Shown: positions 7,844 to 17,392 of the stretch, in pieces
How positions within the stretch are numbered: the first letter of the stretch is position 1
How the letters are laid out: every line of letters starts with the position of its first letter
Assembly: GCF_002287075.1 (NCBI RefSeq)
Contig: NZ_NSKE01000002.1
Location: forward strand, 186,001 to 250,000
Reading direction: 5' to 3'
Length of the DNA stretch: 64,000 nucleotides
Origin: Fodinibius salipaludis
GTDB lineage: Bacteria; Bacteroidota; Rhodothermia; Balneolales; Balneolaceae
Program-made: the position numbers and the translations under genes
The notes under the pieces: model-generated
The model's input: the letters and a program-made list of their open reading frames with translations, nothing else
Told to the model about the DNA's origin: nothing
Databases searched by the model: none

Positions 7844-9454
7844 TCAACCTTGCTTAAACTTGAAGAGGTTCTCGGCACCTACTTTCTCCTCGGCTTGGTT
7901 TAATGCATATTTGCTGTCAAACAGTACAATAGGATTTCCTTCCATATCCGTGGTCACGTGGGTAGAATAGCTGCTCTCCAGCTTATCGCTAACCTCCTGA
8001 TCATCACTCAGCCAGCGCGCCGCGTGATACGAAACAGAATTCATATGCAGCTCGGTATTATATTCCGTTGACATACGATGTTTTACCACATCAAACTGAA
8101 GGGCGCCAACCGTTCCCAGCAATAGCTCATTCCCAACGCCATCGGGAACCTCAAAAACATGTACAACCCCCTCTTCGGCCAGCTGCTTGAGTCCCTCACG
8201 CAACTGCTTTCTTTTAAAGGGATCTTTGGTTGAAACCTTCATAAAGTGCTCGGGCGTAAAGAGTGGAATAACATCAAATTTAACAGGATCATCGCTGTAA
8301 ATCGTTGTCCCAATGCGGAACGAACCGGGATTAAATAACGACACTACATCTCCGGGATAAGCTTCTTCCAAAATATTACGCTCGTCACCCATCAGCGTAT
8401 GTGGTGTCGACATTTTTACCTTGTTGCCCGTATTACTTTCAGTGACTTGAAGTCCGCGCTCAAACTTTCCGGATGTAATACGAAAAAAGGCCGCACAGTC
8501 GCGGTGATCGGGATTCATATTGGCTTGCATCTTAAAAACAAAACCAGAGAATCCACGATCGAGGTCACGGTCTTCACCGCTTTCATCCTGATACGGCTGC
8601 GGAGGATTCGCCAGCTCTGAGAAGTAATCCAGAAACACATCCAGTCCAAAATTATTAAGTGCTGAACCGAAAAATACAGGCGTGGCCTTACCGTTGGCAA
8701 AAGCCTCATCATCCATCATCTCCATCATGTCTTCGGTCAGCATCACTTCTTCGCGAAATTTCTCCTTGTCAAAATCAGAGAGACGCGCTTCTTCAATTCC
8801 CTCTTCCAAATCGTACAATTCCGTTTCGGCCTTTTTTGCCCCGTGTTCTTCCTTTTTCTGCAGATGCAGTTTCTTGCCGATCAGATCATAAATACCCTGA
8901 AAGTCACGCCCGTAGCCCAACGGCCAGGAAGCGGGAACAGGCTCAATGCCCAACTGATTTTCAATATTGCTAATGACTTCCAGCGGTTCCAATCCGGGTC
9001 GATCACACTTATTTACAAAGGTGATAATGGGAATTTCTCGCATCTTACAAACTTCGAACAGCTTCTCGGTCTGCTCCTCAACTCCTTTGGCAACGTCAAT
9101 TACCATAAGTGCGGTATCGGCAGCAACGAGTGTCCGCAGGGTATCCTCAGAAAAATCTTTGTGGCCCGGTGTATCCAGCAGATTGAATTTAATGCCGTCT
9201 TTTTCGAATCGAAGTACCGATGACGTCACCGAAATTCCTCGCTCCTTCTCAATAGCCATCCAGTCGGAAGCCGCATATCGGTTAGCCTTACGCTGACGGA
9301 TAGAACCCGCTTCGTGAATCGCCCCACCATACAGAAGCAACTTCTCGGTAAGCGTTGTTTTACCCGCATCAGGGTGCGAAATAATTGCAAACGTACGCCG
9401 GCGCTTGGCCTCTTCTATAATTTCTTGCTGACGTTTTGTTTTGGTCTTGGACAT
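7844..9454 (-). CDS. prfC: Peptide chain release factor 3
   Basis: GTPase that recycles RF1/RF2 from the ribosome after termination. The G1 motif HPDAGKTT lies at residues 28-35, followed by G3 DTPGH and G4 NKCD, and the C-terminal RF3 domain includes GALQFDVV. The RF3-type N-terminus (RRRTFAIISHPDAGKTTLTE) separates it from EF-G. At 536 residues it is full length. It is a single gene, convergent with the upstream lipoproteins and followed on the same strand by no gene. Confidence 0.96.
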   Translation of the reverse strand: MSKTKTKRQQEIIEEAKRRRTFAIISHPDAGKTTLTEKLLLYGGAIHEAGSIRQRKANRYAASDWMAIEKERGISVTSSVLRFEKDGIKFNLLDTPGHKDFSEDTLRTLVAADTALMVIDVAKGVEEQTEKLFEVCKMREIPIITFVNKCDRPGLEPLEVISNIENQLGIEPVPASWPLGYGRDFQGIYDLIGKKLHLQKKEEHGAKKAETELYDLEEGIEEARLSDFDKEKFREEVMLTEDMMEMMDDEAFANGKATPVFFGSALNNFGLDVFLDYFSELANPPQPYQDESGEDRDLDRGFSGFVFKMQANMNPDHRDCAAFFRITSGKFERGLQVTESNTGNKVKMSTPHTLMGDERNILEEAYPGDVVSLFNPGSFRIGTTIYSDDPVKFDVIPLFTPEHFMKVSTKDPFKRKQLREGLKQLAEEGVVHVFEVPDGVGNELLLGTVGALQFDVVKHRMSTEYNTELHMNSVSYHAARWLSDDQEVSDKLESSYSTHVTTDMEGNPIVLFDSKYALNQAEEKVGAENLFKFKQG

Positions 9455-9564
9455 GAAATAATCTCAGAGTTGGATATTCAAAAAGCCTGTAAAGATAAGG
9501 AACTTTCGGGCATATATCACCCTACCAAATAGACTTTCCAAGTTTTGTAAAGTCTTAGTACTAT

Positions 9565-10431
9565 TTAAAACAAATTCATCTGTTTACTTTGCCGGTCTAT
9601 AGGCCAGGCGGGCATCGGGTCAATTTCAACTAAATCAGACAATAGTTGGTGAAATCGTCGCGCATTTTTGGGCTGACTTACTTTATCGGGCGTATGGATA
9701 AACACATAGGGATGCAGGCCCTCTTTAATCCAATCGGCGACCACGATTGCCCACTCTTTTAAATAAGGTTCATTGCCAACGGGGTCGTTAGATCCCACGA
9801 AACGCACAAAAGGACGAGCCGCTGTATTATCAAATCGCACTGGTACTTTTGGCTTCTTCTTTTTTGCTTTGAGTACCGAGGTTTCCTCGGATTTCATGGC
9901 GTGCAATTTCCGCGTATCAAAAATTACCCGATCAATACTGTAGCTTTTAAGCAGTCGATTCAAGCGATGCTCCTGGCGGCCGTGATTAAAAAAGTCGGGA
10001 TGCCGAACCTCTACGGCATAATGATAGGAACTGGGCAAAAGGCTAACTGCGTTTTCCAGCCGTAAAAATTCATCCGAAGAAAAATTGGGTGGGAGCTGAA
10101 TATGAAATGGTCCCAACCGATCTGCAATGGGATCAAAAGTCTCAATAAAGTTTAGAATATCATCCTCAACATCATCCAGACGTTTTTCATGGGTTATTGA
10201 CCGGTGAAACTTAAAACAGAATTTAAATCCGTCCGGCGTAGCCCTTTTCCATTTTGTCAGAGTCTCTTTCGAAGGGATATTGTAAAAGGTCGTATTCCCC
10301 TCTACGGCATTAAAAACTGAGGAATACTGTTTTAGAAAGTCGTCCGGTTTGGCATCATCGGTAAAAAAATTACCGACCCAATCTTTCAGGCTCCAACCGG
10401 TACAACCAAGATGATATTTTCGGATTCCCAT
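9565..10431 (-). CDS. DUF72 domain-containing protein
   Basis: A 288-residue protein of the DUF72 (YecE) family, a TIM-barrel-like group with no settled activity. Visible family marks are the N-terminal YHLGCTGWSLKDWVGNF, the FNAVEGNTTFYNIPS segment with the conserved E-x-N-x-T-F-Y, FKFHRSITH, and the AVEVRHPDFF strand. The C-terminal half has the HTPDK..NARRF motif. No signal peptide is seen. Neighbours give no functional clue: prfC lies downstream and a fatty-acid hydroxylase gene upstream, both on the same strand but with separate spacing. Confidence 0.88.
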   Translation of the reverse strand: MGIRKYHLGCTGWSLKDWVGNFFTDDAKPDDFLKQYSSVFNAVEGNTTFYNIPSKETLTKWKRATPDGFKFCFKFHRSITHEKRLDDVEDDILNFIETFDPIADRLGPFHIQLPPNFSSDEFLRLENAVSLLPSSYHYAVEVRHPDFFNHGRQEHRLNRLLKSYSIDRVIFDTRKLHAMKSEETSVLKAKKKKPKVPVRFDNTAARPFVRFVGSNDPVGNEPYLKEWAIVVADWIKEGLHPYVFIHTPDKVSQPKNARRFHQLLSDLVEIDPMPAWPIDRQSKQMNLF

Positions 10432-10506
10432 GCGAAAATTTTAGCTATAACATTAACACCGTCTATCGTCTTCAACGGAACAGCATCAAATACCGTTCTT
10501 TTGAAT

Positions 10507-11130
10507 CTACTTTTCCGGCGGCATAGTTCCAAAAATACGATCCCAGAACGTTGTAGAAACCCCAAAGGCCTTATCCGGATATTTGTAATGGTGCAGGGCA
10601 TGATGCCTATATTTTGTTTTTAACACTTTCGGTACTTTTCGTTTGTGAACAGCAATGTGTACCGAGACGTATATAAGATAACCGGTCATGAATCCCGGCA
10701 TAAACACATATACCCAATCACCTAAAATCAGTGAAAAGGCCAGATAGAGTAATCCAACGATAATCAGCCCGGGAATGGGCGGCATCATTAGTCGTTCTTT
10801 GTCCCGCGGGTATTCGTGATGAATCCCGTGAATCGTATGAGCTATTGCATGGGCAACTTTTGAATTCGGAAAATACTCATCAAGATGATTGATATACCGA
10901 TGAAAAAGATATTCAAAAAAGGTCCAGAAAATCATGGCCCCAAAGAAAACGGCGACCGCGGTTCCAAACGAAGTCGCCATCCCTTTTATATAGCCGATAT
11001 ATAGCAATCCGAAAACAATACTGATATAGATTGTTGCCGATACAGGAGCCGGTGCTTTGGTCATCAATTCAAGCACATTATTATCAAATAAAGCGCCCTG
11101 CCCCTTGTTCTTTATCTCTTTCTGATTCAT
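10507..11130 (-). CDS. Fatty acid hydroxylase / sterol desaturase superfamily membrane protein
   Basis: A di-iron membrane hydroxylase candidate of 207 residues. Histidine clusters typical of the superfamily are visible: FHRYINHLDE, HAIAHTIHGIHHEYP and a C-terminal HHALHHYKYPD, with four or five hydrophobic spans between them. The HGIHHEYP-PRDKERLMMPP arrangement resembles fatty acid 2-hydroxylases (Scs7/FA2H-like). I chose the ATG at 11128-11130 because it follows a GGAGAGAGGGAGC ribosome-binding region; an in-frame upstream start at 11277 would overlap the permease gene and add 49 residues unlike the family. The natural product could be 2-hydroxy fatty acids in envelope lipids; this is inference. 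Confidence 0.82.
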   Translation of the reverse strand: MNQKEIKNKGQGALFDNNVLELMTKAPAPVSATIYISIVFGLLYIGYIKGMATSFGTAVAVFFGAMIFWTFFEYLFHRYINHLDEYFPNSKVAHAIAHTIHGIHHEYPRDKERLMMPPIPGLIIVGLLYLAFSLILGDWVYVFMPGFMTGYLIYVSVHIAVHKRKVPKVLKTKYRHHALHHYKYPDKAFGVSTTFWDRIFGTMPPEK

Positions 11131-11233
11131 AGCTCCCTCTCTCCTTTTTATCCATTTAAAACCTCCCGAGGTATATTTTACATTTTTTGAATGATAAACG
11201 CTACTGTAATATCTACATGAGAAGATGTAAAAA

Positions 11234-13687
11234 CTACTCTTGTTGAATGCTATCAACTGGATTAATAAGAGCCGCACGCAAGGATTGATAGCTTACGGTC
11301 AACAGACCGATACCGATTGTAACAATTCCTACCGTCACAAAGATAGCTGCAAGGTTCCATCCCAACTCTATTCGGTAGGGAAACTCCTGCAACCACTGAA
11401 CTACTAAATAATAGATAACCGGCCAAGCTATAATATTTGAAATCACAATAAGCTTCAGATAATCCTTCGATAAAAGTGCGACAATATTGGGAACGCTTGC
11501 CCCCAGGGTTTTGCGGATTCCAATCTCTTTTGTTCGTCGGGAGGCCGTATAAGAAGCAAGTCCAAAAAGTCCCAGACAGGCCACTAAAATACATAACAGG
11601 GTGAAAAAGCCAGAGACGCTGCTCATTTGTGCTTCAGACTTATAAATTTCTTTTAGCTTTTCATCTTGAAAAAAGTATGTGAACGGATCTATATGGTTGA
11701 CTCCTTTCCAGGTAGCTCTGAGATCTTCGATCCCATTTTGAGTACTTCCCGCTGCCAGTTTCACCGTGGCAAATTCAATATTTCTAACGGTCGGACGTCC
11801 TTCCTTTACCAGATTAATGACCAGCGGAGAAATCTCTTTCTTGATGGAGGTGTAATTAAAATCATCAACAACGCCAATCACTTCAAAAGGTTTGCGCTCG
11901 TCTTCTGCAGTTGTATAATAGAATCGTGCTCCCAACGCATCGCGCGGTGTTTGGGCATTAATTTGATTCAACATCGATTTATTAATCAGGATAGAATTCT
12001 CTGCATCGGCAGGATAATCTCGGGAAAAGCTCCGCCCGGCCAGTAATTCAATACCGTACGTTTCAAGGAAATCGTGCCTTACATGGAGTGTCATATTTGT
12101 AGGCGGTGCATCGGGCTGGTTCGCAGGCGAATATTTTGAAAAGATCTGCCTATCAGATCCCAAAATCTTGCTCATTCCGGTAACCCCCGTGATATGCGGA
12201 CTCTTAAGCGCTTTTTCTTTAAACTGATCAAACTCCCAGGCGATAAGAGTCTGTGTAATCGGCATTACTACAACCTGCTCTTGATCAAAACCCATTTTTT
12301 TATCCTGCATGTGTTGCAGCTGCAAATAGACGATAAGAGTACCAATAATCAGAACCACAGAAAGAGTGAATTGAAATACCACCAACCCCTTACGCAACAA
12401 TTTTTCTCCCGCACCGCTTTGCGTACTCTTAGATCCATGCATAATAGATACCGGTTTAAACCCAGATAAGTATAGCGCTGGATATAATCCCGCGAGCAAA
12501 GCGACTATAACAAATAAAATTAGTAACCCGGCAATTACCTTCCCATTCATTATAACTTCAGCTCCCAACGGGATATTCAAAAATTTATTAAACCAAGGTA
12601 ATGACAGATAGACCAAAAAGAGTGCCATCAAAAATCCTAACCCTGTCATTAACATCGACTCTCCCATAAATTGCCCGAAAAGCTGCCCTCGTTGTGCTCC
12701 CAGCACCCTTCGTATTCCAACCTCCCGGGCTCTTTCGGTGGAGCGAGCGGTACTTAAATTCATAAAGTTAATGCCTGCAATAACCAAGATCAGTACCGCC
12801 ACTACCGAAAACAGATACACATAAAAAATAGACCCATTGGCTTCCATCTCTTGGTCCAGATTGGAGTATAGGTGGATATCAGTGAGCGATTGCAGACTTA
12901 ACGTAATTGTTTCTCCCTTTTCGCGATCAGCATAATTTTTATCTACAAAACCCGAGAATTGCGACTCCAACTCTTGCGGGGCAACACCGTCTTTAAGCAA
13001 CACATATGTCCAGCAGGGATTCCAGAACCAGCGCTCCAAAAATTCACGTGACCCATACAACTCCGGTAAGCTGTTAAACGATACCAGCATATCAACCTGG
13101 AAGTGTGAAGTTTCAGGCAAAGCTTTCATCACTCCGGTAACTGTAAACTCTTCGACCCCTTTAAAAATCAACTGTTTGCCGATAGGATTCTCATCCCCAA
13201 AAAAGCGACGAGCCTGCTCTTCAGTAATTACCGCCGACCTCGGCTCATCAAGCGCTGTTTTTGGATTTCCTCGGACAAGATCAGCAGAAAAAACATCAAA
13301 AAAAGTAGAATCTACCACATAGAAATGGTCCACACGGAATGATTCTTCGGTCTGGGCATTCAGAATAGTTCGTACTTCTTCCTGCATATCAAAAAAGCGA
13401 ACCGTTTTTTCTATCTGACCCGAAAAATCATTTTGTAATGTCGGCCCTACGGGGAAAGGCGTAGTAGCACCGGATTCGTTCTTGGAGGAAGTTTCCGTTG
13501 TTTGTGTTACGCGGTATATACGATCAGACTTTTCATGAAACTGATCATAACTGAGCTCATGCAACACATAAGCTGCAATAAGCAGACAACTGGCAATGCC
13601 TATTGCTAATCCCAATACATTAATAAATGTAAACCCCTTTCGCTTGCCCAAATTACGAAAAGCAATCTTCAAATAATTTTTAATCAT
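11234..13687 (-). CDS. FtsX/MacB-type ABC transporter permease (copy 1)
   Basis: An 817-residue permease with the Bacteroidota-style double MacB architecture: N-terminal membrane helix (residues 20-42), a periplasmic MacB-PCD domain, three helices near residues 280-400 with the FtsX segment (NLSTARSTERAREVGIRRVLGA), a second helix near 435, a second periplasmic domain, and a final three-helix FtsX domain ending NPVDSIQQE. Such proteins work with a LolD/MacB-like ATPase and often an HlyD adaptor to move lipoproteins, peptides or lipids out of the inner membrane. It is the most downstream permease of the cluster. No frameshift or internal stop was seen. Confidence 0.92.
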   Translation of the reverse strand: MIKNYLKIAFRNLGKRKGFTFINVLGLAIGIASCLLIAAYVLHELSYDQFHEKSDRIYRVTQTTETSSKNESGATTPFPVGPTLQNDFSGQIEKTVRFFDMQEEVRTILNAQTEESFRVDHFYVVDSTFFDVFSADLVRGNPKTALDEPRSAVITEEQARRFFGDENPIGKQLIFKGVEEFTVTGVMKALPETSHFQVDMLVSFNSLPELYGSREFLERWFWNPCWTYVLLKDGVAPQELESQFSGFVDKNYADREKGETITLSLQSLTDIHLYSNLDQEMEANGSIFYVYLFSVVAVLILVIAGINFMNLSTARSTERAREVGIRRVLGAQRGQLFGQFMGESMLMTGLGFLMALFLVYLSLPWFNKFLNIPLGAEVIMNGKVIAGLLILFVIVALLAGLYPALYLSGFKPVSIMHGSKSTQSGAGEKLLRKGLVVFQFTLSVVLIIGTLIVYLQLQHMQDKKMGFDQEQVVVMPITQTLIAWEFDQFKEKALKSPHITGVTGMSKILGSDRQIFSKYSPANQPDAPPTNMTLHVRHDFLETYGIELLAGRSFSRDYPADAENSILINKSMLNQINAQTPRDALGARFYYTTAEDERKPFEVIGVVDDFNYTSIKKEISPLVINLVKEGRPTVRNIEFATVKLAAGSTQNGIEDLRATWKGVNHIDPFTYFFQDEKLKEIYKSEAQMSSVSGFFTLLCILVACLGLFGLASYTASRRTKEIGIRKTLGASVPNIVALLSKDYLKLIVISNIIAWPVIYYLVVQWLQEFPYRIELGWNLAAIFVTVGIVTIGIGLLTVSYQSLRAALINPVDSIQQE

Positions 13688-13810
13688 AGCCTTTTAAACT
13701 TCTAAAACTCAATTACCTCTCAAGAATATTGCCGATCTTATATCAAGAAGAGCTACAGCACCCCCATTTGTTACAAAATTGGCCCTGTCTTAAAACAATT
13801 TAATGAACTA

Positions 13811-14830
13811 TTATTTTGAAGATTGCAGGTAGGGAATAATCTGTTCGCGTAGCAGATTAAAAACCGGCTCTTTATAGCTGCGAGACTGCGTTGCATTATC
13901 GAGCGCACCGGTTAACACTATGGTGGCATCAAGTTCAGGGATCATAAAGATATACTGGCCCCCGAATCCCCAGGCAAAATATACCTTGTATCCGCCAACC
14001 AGTTTATTCCACCACATGTATCCATAATCGTAGGGATTAAAATTACTGCGGGTATAGGTTTTGAATGAATCGACAATCCAATCCCTGGATATAATTCTTT
14101 TCTCATTATAAACGCCATCATTCAACATCATTTGGCCAATTTTAACCATATCCCCAGGAGCTAACGCCATATTATTTCCGCCCATATAATACCCTTGCGG
14201 GTCGCGATCCCATCCGCCCACCTTTATATTCATCGGCCCAAAAAGCTGCTTTTCTGCAAACGACTTGGTACTCATTCCTGTAGTCTTACTTACAATTACT
14301 GACAACAAATGCGAGGTACCGGTACTGTAGGCCATATCACCGCCGGGCTGTTTTTCCAGCGGCTGATCCAAGGCAAATTCAACCCAGTTATTACTTATTA
14401 CCCAGCGTCCGTAGTTGTGAAAACTGGTGGTTTCCAAACCGGATCGCATCGTTAGCAAATCTTTAATCGTGATCGTTTCCTTTATAGAATCAGGATTGGC
14501 GTTAAAATAATCCTCAAAATAAGGTCGGATGGGTTGCTCTATTGACTCGATATATCCTTCTTCTGCGGCTATGCCTACCAACAGCGAAATAATACTTTTT
14601 GAGGCAGATTTGATATTCGTCGTTTCGCCTTCTTCCATCCCGTTAAAATAGAATTCGGCTAACTGCCCACCGTCTTGCTGAATCAACAAGCTGGTAACGG
14701 AGTTAATGGAAGAAGCGCTTCGTTGAATTTGCTGAAGGGATACAGAATCGGGGTGAACTTCTGCTTTACCTAAACCGGAAACACCTAACAAAAAGAGAAT
14801 TGGTAAAAAGGATTTAACTTTACTTATCAT
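13811..14830 (-). CDS. Exported serine hydrolase (beta-lactamase class C / esterase family)
   Basis: A 339-residue secreted protein with an N-terminal signal (residues 5-22, cleaved near GKAEV). The catalytic SxxK motif is Ser75-Ala-Ser-Lys78, a Tyr-Ser-Thr (YSTGTSH) fills the YxN position, and GFGGQYIF replaces the KTG/HxG motif near residue 295. This pattern fits esterase or peptidase members of the penicillin-binding-like family rather than a resistance beta-lactamase. It is wedged between two ABC permease genes on the same strand, suggesting co-transcription and perhaps processing of an exported product, which is inference. Confidence 0.88.
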   Translation of the reverse strand: MISKVKSFLPILFLLGVSGLGKAEVHPDSVSLQQIQRSASSINSVTSLLIQQDGGQLAEFYFNGMEEGETTNIKSASKSIISLLVGIAAEEGYIESIEQPIRPYFEDYFNANPDSIKETITIKDLLTMRSGLETTSFHNYGRWVISNNWVEFALDQPLEKQPGGDMAYSTGTSHLLSVIVSKTTGMSTKSFAEKQLFGPMNIKVGGWDRDPQGYYMGGNNMALAPGDMVKIGQMMLNDGVYNEKRIISRDWIVDSFKTYTRSNFNPYDYGYMWWNKLVGGYKVYFAWGFGGQYIFMIPELDATIVLTGALDNATQSRSYKEPVFNLLREQIIPYLQSSK

Positions 14831-14926
14831 GAATCATATTCAAATCTACTTTTAGTCCTTATGTCACTCATACCATCTGCTCTTTGATATGGTTCCCTGT
14901 TACTTGTTTTTAATCTTTATCAAAAG

Positions 14927-15094
14927 TTATTCGCTACGTAGACTTTCTACAGGATTAATTGATGCGGCTCGCATTGCTTGCCAGCTAACTGTTGCCAAAG
15001 CAATACCTACGGCAATTAATCCTGAAATCAGAAAAATTCCGTATCCAATATCAATGCGATAAGCGAAATTCTGTAACCATTTATTCGTCACATA
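14927..15094 (-). pseudogene. In-frame 3' remainder of the second ABC permease, beyond an amber codon
   Basis: Immediately after the TAG at 15095-15097 the same frame stays open for 55 codons, to TAA at 14927-14929. The translation (starting YVTNKWLQNFAYRIDIG and ending INPVESLRSE) aligns closely with the C-terminus of the neighbouring permease (VVQWLQEFPYRIELG ... INPVDSIQQE). It contains the last transmembrane helix of the FtsX domain. The segment is therefore the natural end of the gene, cut off by a nonsense codon. Confidence 0.9.
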
Positions 15095-17332
15095 CTAGGC
15101 AACAGGTACGGCAAGTATAAATCCCAAAAGAACAAGTTTTAAAAAATCCTTACTAAGCAAAGCTACGATACTCCCAATTCTTGCACCTAATACTTTTCGA
15201 ATACCAATCTCCTGGGTACGACGCTCAGCAGCAAATGCCGATAGACCGTATAACCCCAAGCAGGCAATAATAATCGCAATAATTGTAAAAAGAACCACAA
15301 TGCGTCCCAACCTAAATTCGGTTTTATACATTGCTTTAAATTTTTTGTCCAAGAACTCATAGTCGAATGGTTGGCTGGGCGCATACTCTTTAAGCTCTGA
15401 CTCAATAATTTCCAATCCATTTGTAATTTTATCCGGCGATAACTGGACTAATAAATTACCAACCGTACTCCAGGACGTTGGTTCAAAAAGCTGAAGAGTT
15501 ACAGGTTCAATTTCTTCTTTCAGTGATGTAATATGAAAATTCTCAACTACCCCAATTATTTTTCCCTCTTCTCTAAAATTAACGTTTTTACCTATAGCAT
15601 CGTCAGGCATCCAGCCCAAGGCGGTAGCTGCTTTTTCATTAATCACATATGCCTGATTACGATCAGCAGATAAATCCTTTGAAAAATAGCGACCAGCAAC
15701 CATATCAATATCTAACATTTTTAAAAATTCATAGTCCACCACGGTTGGAGCAAAAATAATTGGTTCATTTGAATCTGTTTTCACCTGTGATGAGATGGTT
15801 TCTGGTTTGTATCCTAACCTTAGATTAAATCCACCAGGCATACTACTCACTATCGAAACTTCTTGAATAGAGGAGTATCCACGCAATCGATCTTTGAGGT
15901 TTTCTCTGGTATCCCATGCTGTACTATTGGGCAAACGTACAGATACCACTTGCTCTCCGTCAAAACCCAGATCCTTTTCTTGTGTATATCTTAGCTGCTG
16001 ATAAACAACTAATGCACTAATGATAAGTATAACTGCCAAAGTAAACTGTATAACCACAAGCGTTTTTCTGAGCCACGAAGCAGAACTTCCTTTCTTAAAC
16101 TTATTGCGTAATACTGAAGCTGGTGCAAACCGAGACAGATATAATGCCGGATAAAATCCAGCCAAAACACCTATAATTGATGCCACCAGTAAGAGCCAAA
16201 GCAAAAAGCTGATATCAGTCTGCCAATGAAGTTCCGTCCCAAATAACTGATTAAAATAAGGAAGAGCCAATATCGAAATTATTCCACCTATAACATATGA
16301 GCTTATACTTATCAGGACTGATTCGCCCAAAAACTGACTAATTAATTGGGTTCGAAAAGCTCCCAATGTCTTACGAACTCCCACTTCTTTAACTCGGATA
16401 GAAGTACGTGCCGTAGCTAAGTTAACATAGTTTACGCACGCAATACCCAAAATAAAAAGGGCTACAGAACCAAAAAGATACAGATATGCTCTATTACCCG
16501 TAAAACCGCTATTGTTGCTAAGTTCTGACAGGTGCAATTCTTCCAATGGTAAACTAAAAAAAGATTGATCAGGTTCTTTGCCTTCCGATACTTCGTAATG
16601 AGCTTTCACCAACTCATCAAACTGATCTGAAAGCGAGTTTGCAGCCTCCGTTGATGTTAACAAACCATATGTATGGGGTGAAAACCCTCTCCACGATGAG
16701 ATATCCCTTGCTGCCGCAGGTCTCGTTTTATATGACAAAAGCACATCATATTGCATAGTTGAATTGGCCGGAGCTTCTTCTACAATACCCGCTACCTGTA
16801 AAACCTTAACGGTATCGCTTCGCTGCCAATATATCCGTTGACCAATTAAATCATCAGATCGCCCAAAGATATTTTTTGCTGCTGAGGGCGTAAGTATAAT
16901 ATTATTCGGTGTCTTCAGTGCCTCTTGGGGATGACCCTGTAACAAATCAAAGGAAAAGAGTTCAAAAAAATCTGGCTCTACATATTTTGCATTATCAATT
17001 TTTACAAAGTTCTGCTCTGTATCGCTAAGAAGTAAATCACCGGTTATAGAAACCCGAGTCGCTTTTTCTATGGCCGGCATTTCCTCAACCATAGCATCAG
17101 CTAACGGATAAGGAGTTGCCCGCATTTTCCCCCACATATCGCCTTCGGTTCCTACGACAACGATACGATCAGACATTTCGTGAAAGGTATCGAAGCTCAG
17201 CTCTTCATTTACATACAGCGAGATGAGAATACAGCACGCCATTCCAAGAGCAAATCCGAAAATATTAATAGCCGTATAACTTTTATGGCGCTTAAAATTC
17301 CGTAGCGTCGTCTTGATGTAGTTTTTCAACAT
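15095..17332 (-). CDS. FtsX/MacB-type ABC transporter permease (copy 2), interrupted by an amber codon
   Basis: A 745-residue product related to the other permease in this cluster, with the same N-terminal helix, two MacB-PCD periplasmic domains and FtsX helices (NLATARTSIRVKEVGVRKTLGA near residue 310; ERRTQEIGIRKVLGA near 705). The frame stops at a TAG (15095-15097) after AVPVA, at a position where the paralogue has Tyr; the homologous end continues in frame for 55 more codons. The protein as encoded lacks its last membrane helix. Unless the base is an error or the codon is read through, the permease is probably impaired. It lies 60 bases downstream of the ATPase gene. Confidence 0.88.
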   Translation of the reverse strand: MLKNYIKTTLRNFKRHKSYTAINIFGFALGMACCILISLYVNEELSFDTFHEMSDRIVVVGTEGDMWGKMRATPYPLADAMVEEMPAIEKATRVSITGDLLLSDTEQNFVKIDNAKYVEPDFFELFSFDLLQGHPQEALKTPNNIILTPSAAKNIFGRSDDLIGQRIYWQRSDTVKVLQVAGIVEEAPANSTMQYDVLLSYKTRPAAARDISSWRGFSPHTYGLLTSTEAANSLSDQFDELVKAHYEVSEGKEPDQSFFSLPLEELHLSELSNNSGFTGNRAYLYLFGSVALFILGIACVNYVNLATARTSIRVKEVGVRKTLGAFRTQLISQFLGESVLISISSYVIGGIISILALPYFNQLFGTELHWQTDISFLLWLLLVASIIGVLAGFYPALYLSRFAPASVLRNKFKKGSSASWLRKTLVVIQFTLAVILIISALVVYQQLRYTQEKDLGFDGEQVVSVRLPNSTAWDTRENLKDRLRGYSSIQEVSIVSSMPGGFNLRLGYKPETISSQVKTDSNEPIIFAPTVVDYEFLKMLDIDMVAGRYFSKDLSADRNQAYVINEKAATALGWMPDDAIGKNVNFREEGKIIGVVENFHITSLKEEIEPVTLQLFEPTSWSTVGNLLVQLSPDKITNGLEIIESELKEYAPSQPFDYEFLDKKFKAMYKTEFRLGRIVVLFTIIAIIIACLGLYGLSAFAAERRTQEIGIRKVLGARIGSIVALLSKDFLKLVLLGFILAVPVA

Positions 17333-17392
17333 AATGGATGCTTCAAGTCTCCCAATAGTTTATTGGCGGCAATTTTATACCCTCTCTACAAC

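Noticed and set aside
11131..11277. N-terminal extension of the fatty-acid hydroxylase to 11277.
   Set aside because: It overlaps the permease gene, has no hydroxylase homology, and a strong ribosome-binding site precedes the ATG at 11130.
13811..14830. The serine hydrolase as an antibiotic-resistance beta-lactamase.
   Set aside because: The motifs (SASK, YST, GFGG) fit esterase or peptidase members better, and the linkage is to an ABC export cluster rather than a resistance locus.
15095..15099. Restoring TGG at the permease amber codon would give CCAGG on the plus strand, hinting at 5-methylcytosine deamination or a methylation-linked read error.
   Set aside because: The two amber codons in the nitroreductase pseudogene are not in CCWGG context, and the paralogue has Tyr at this position, so the original codon is unknown.
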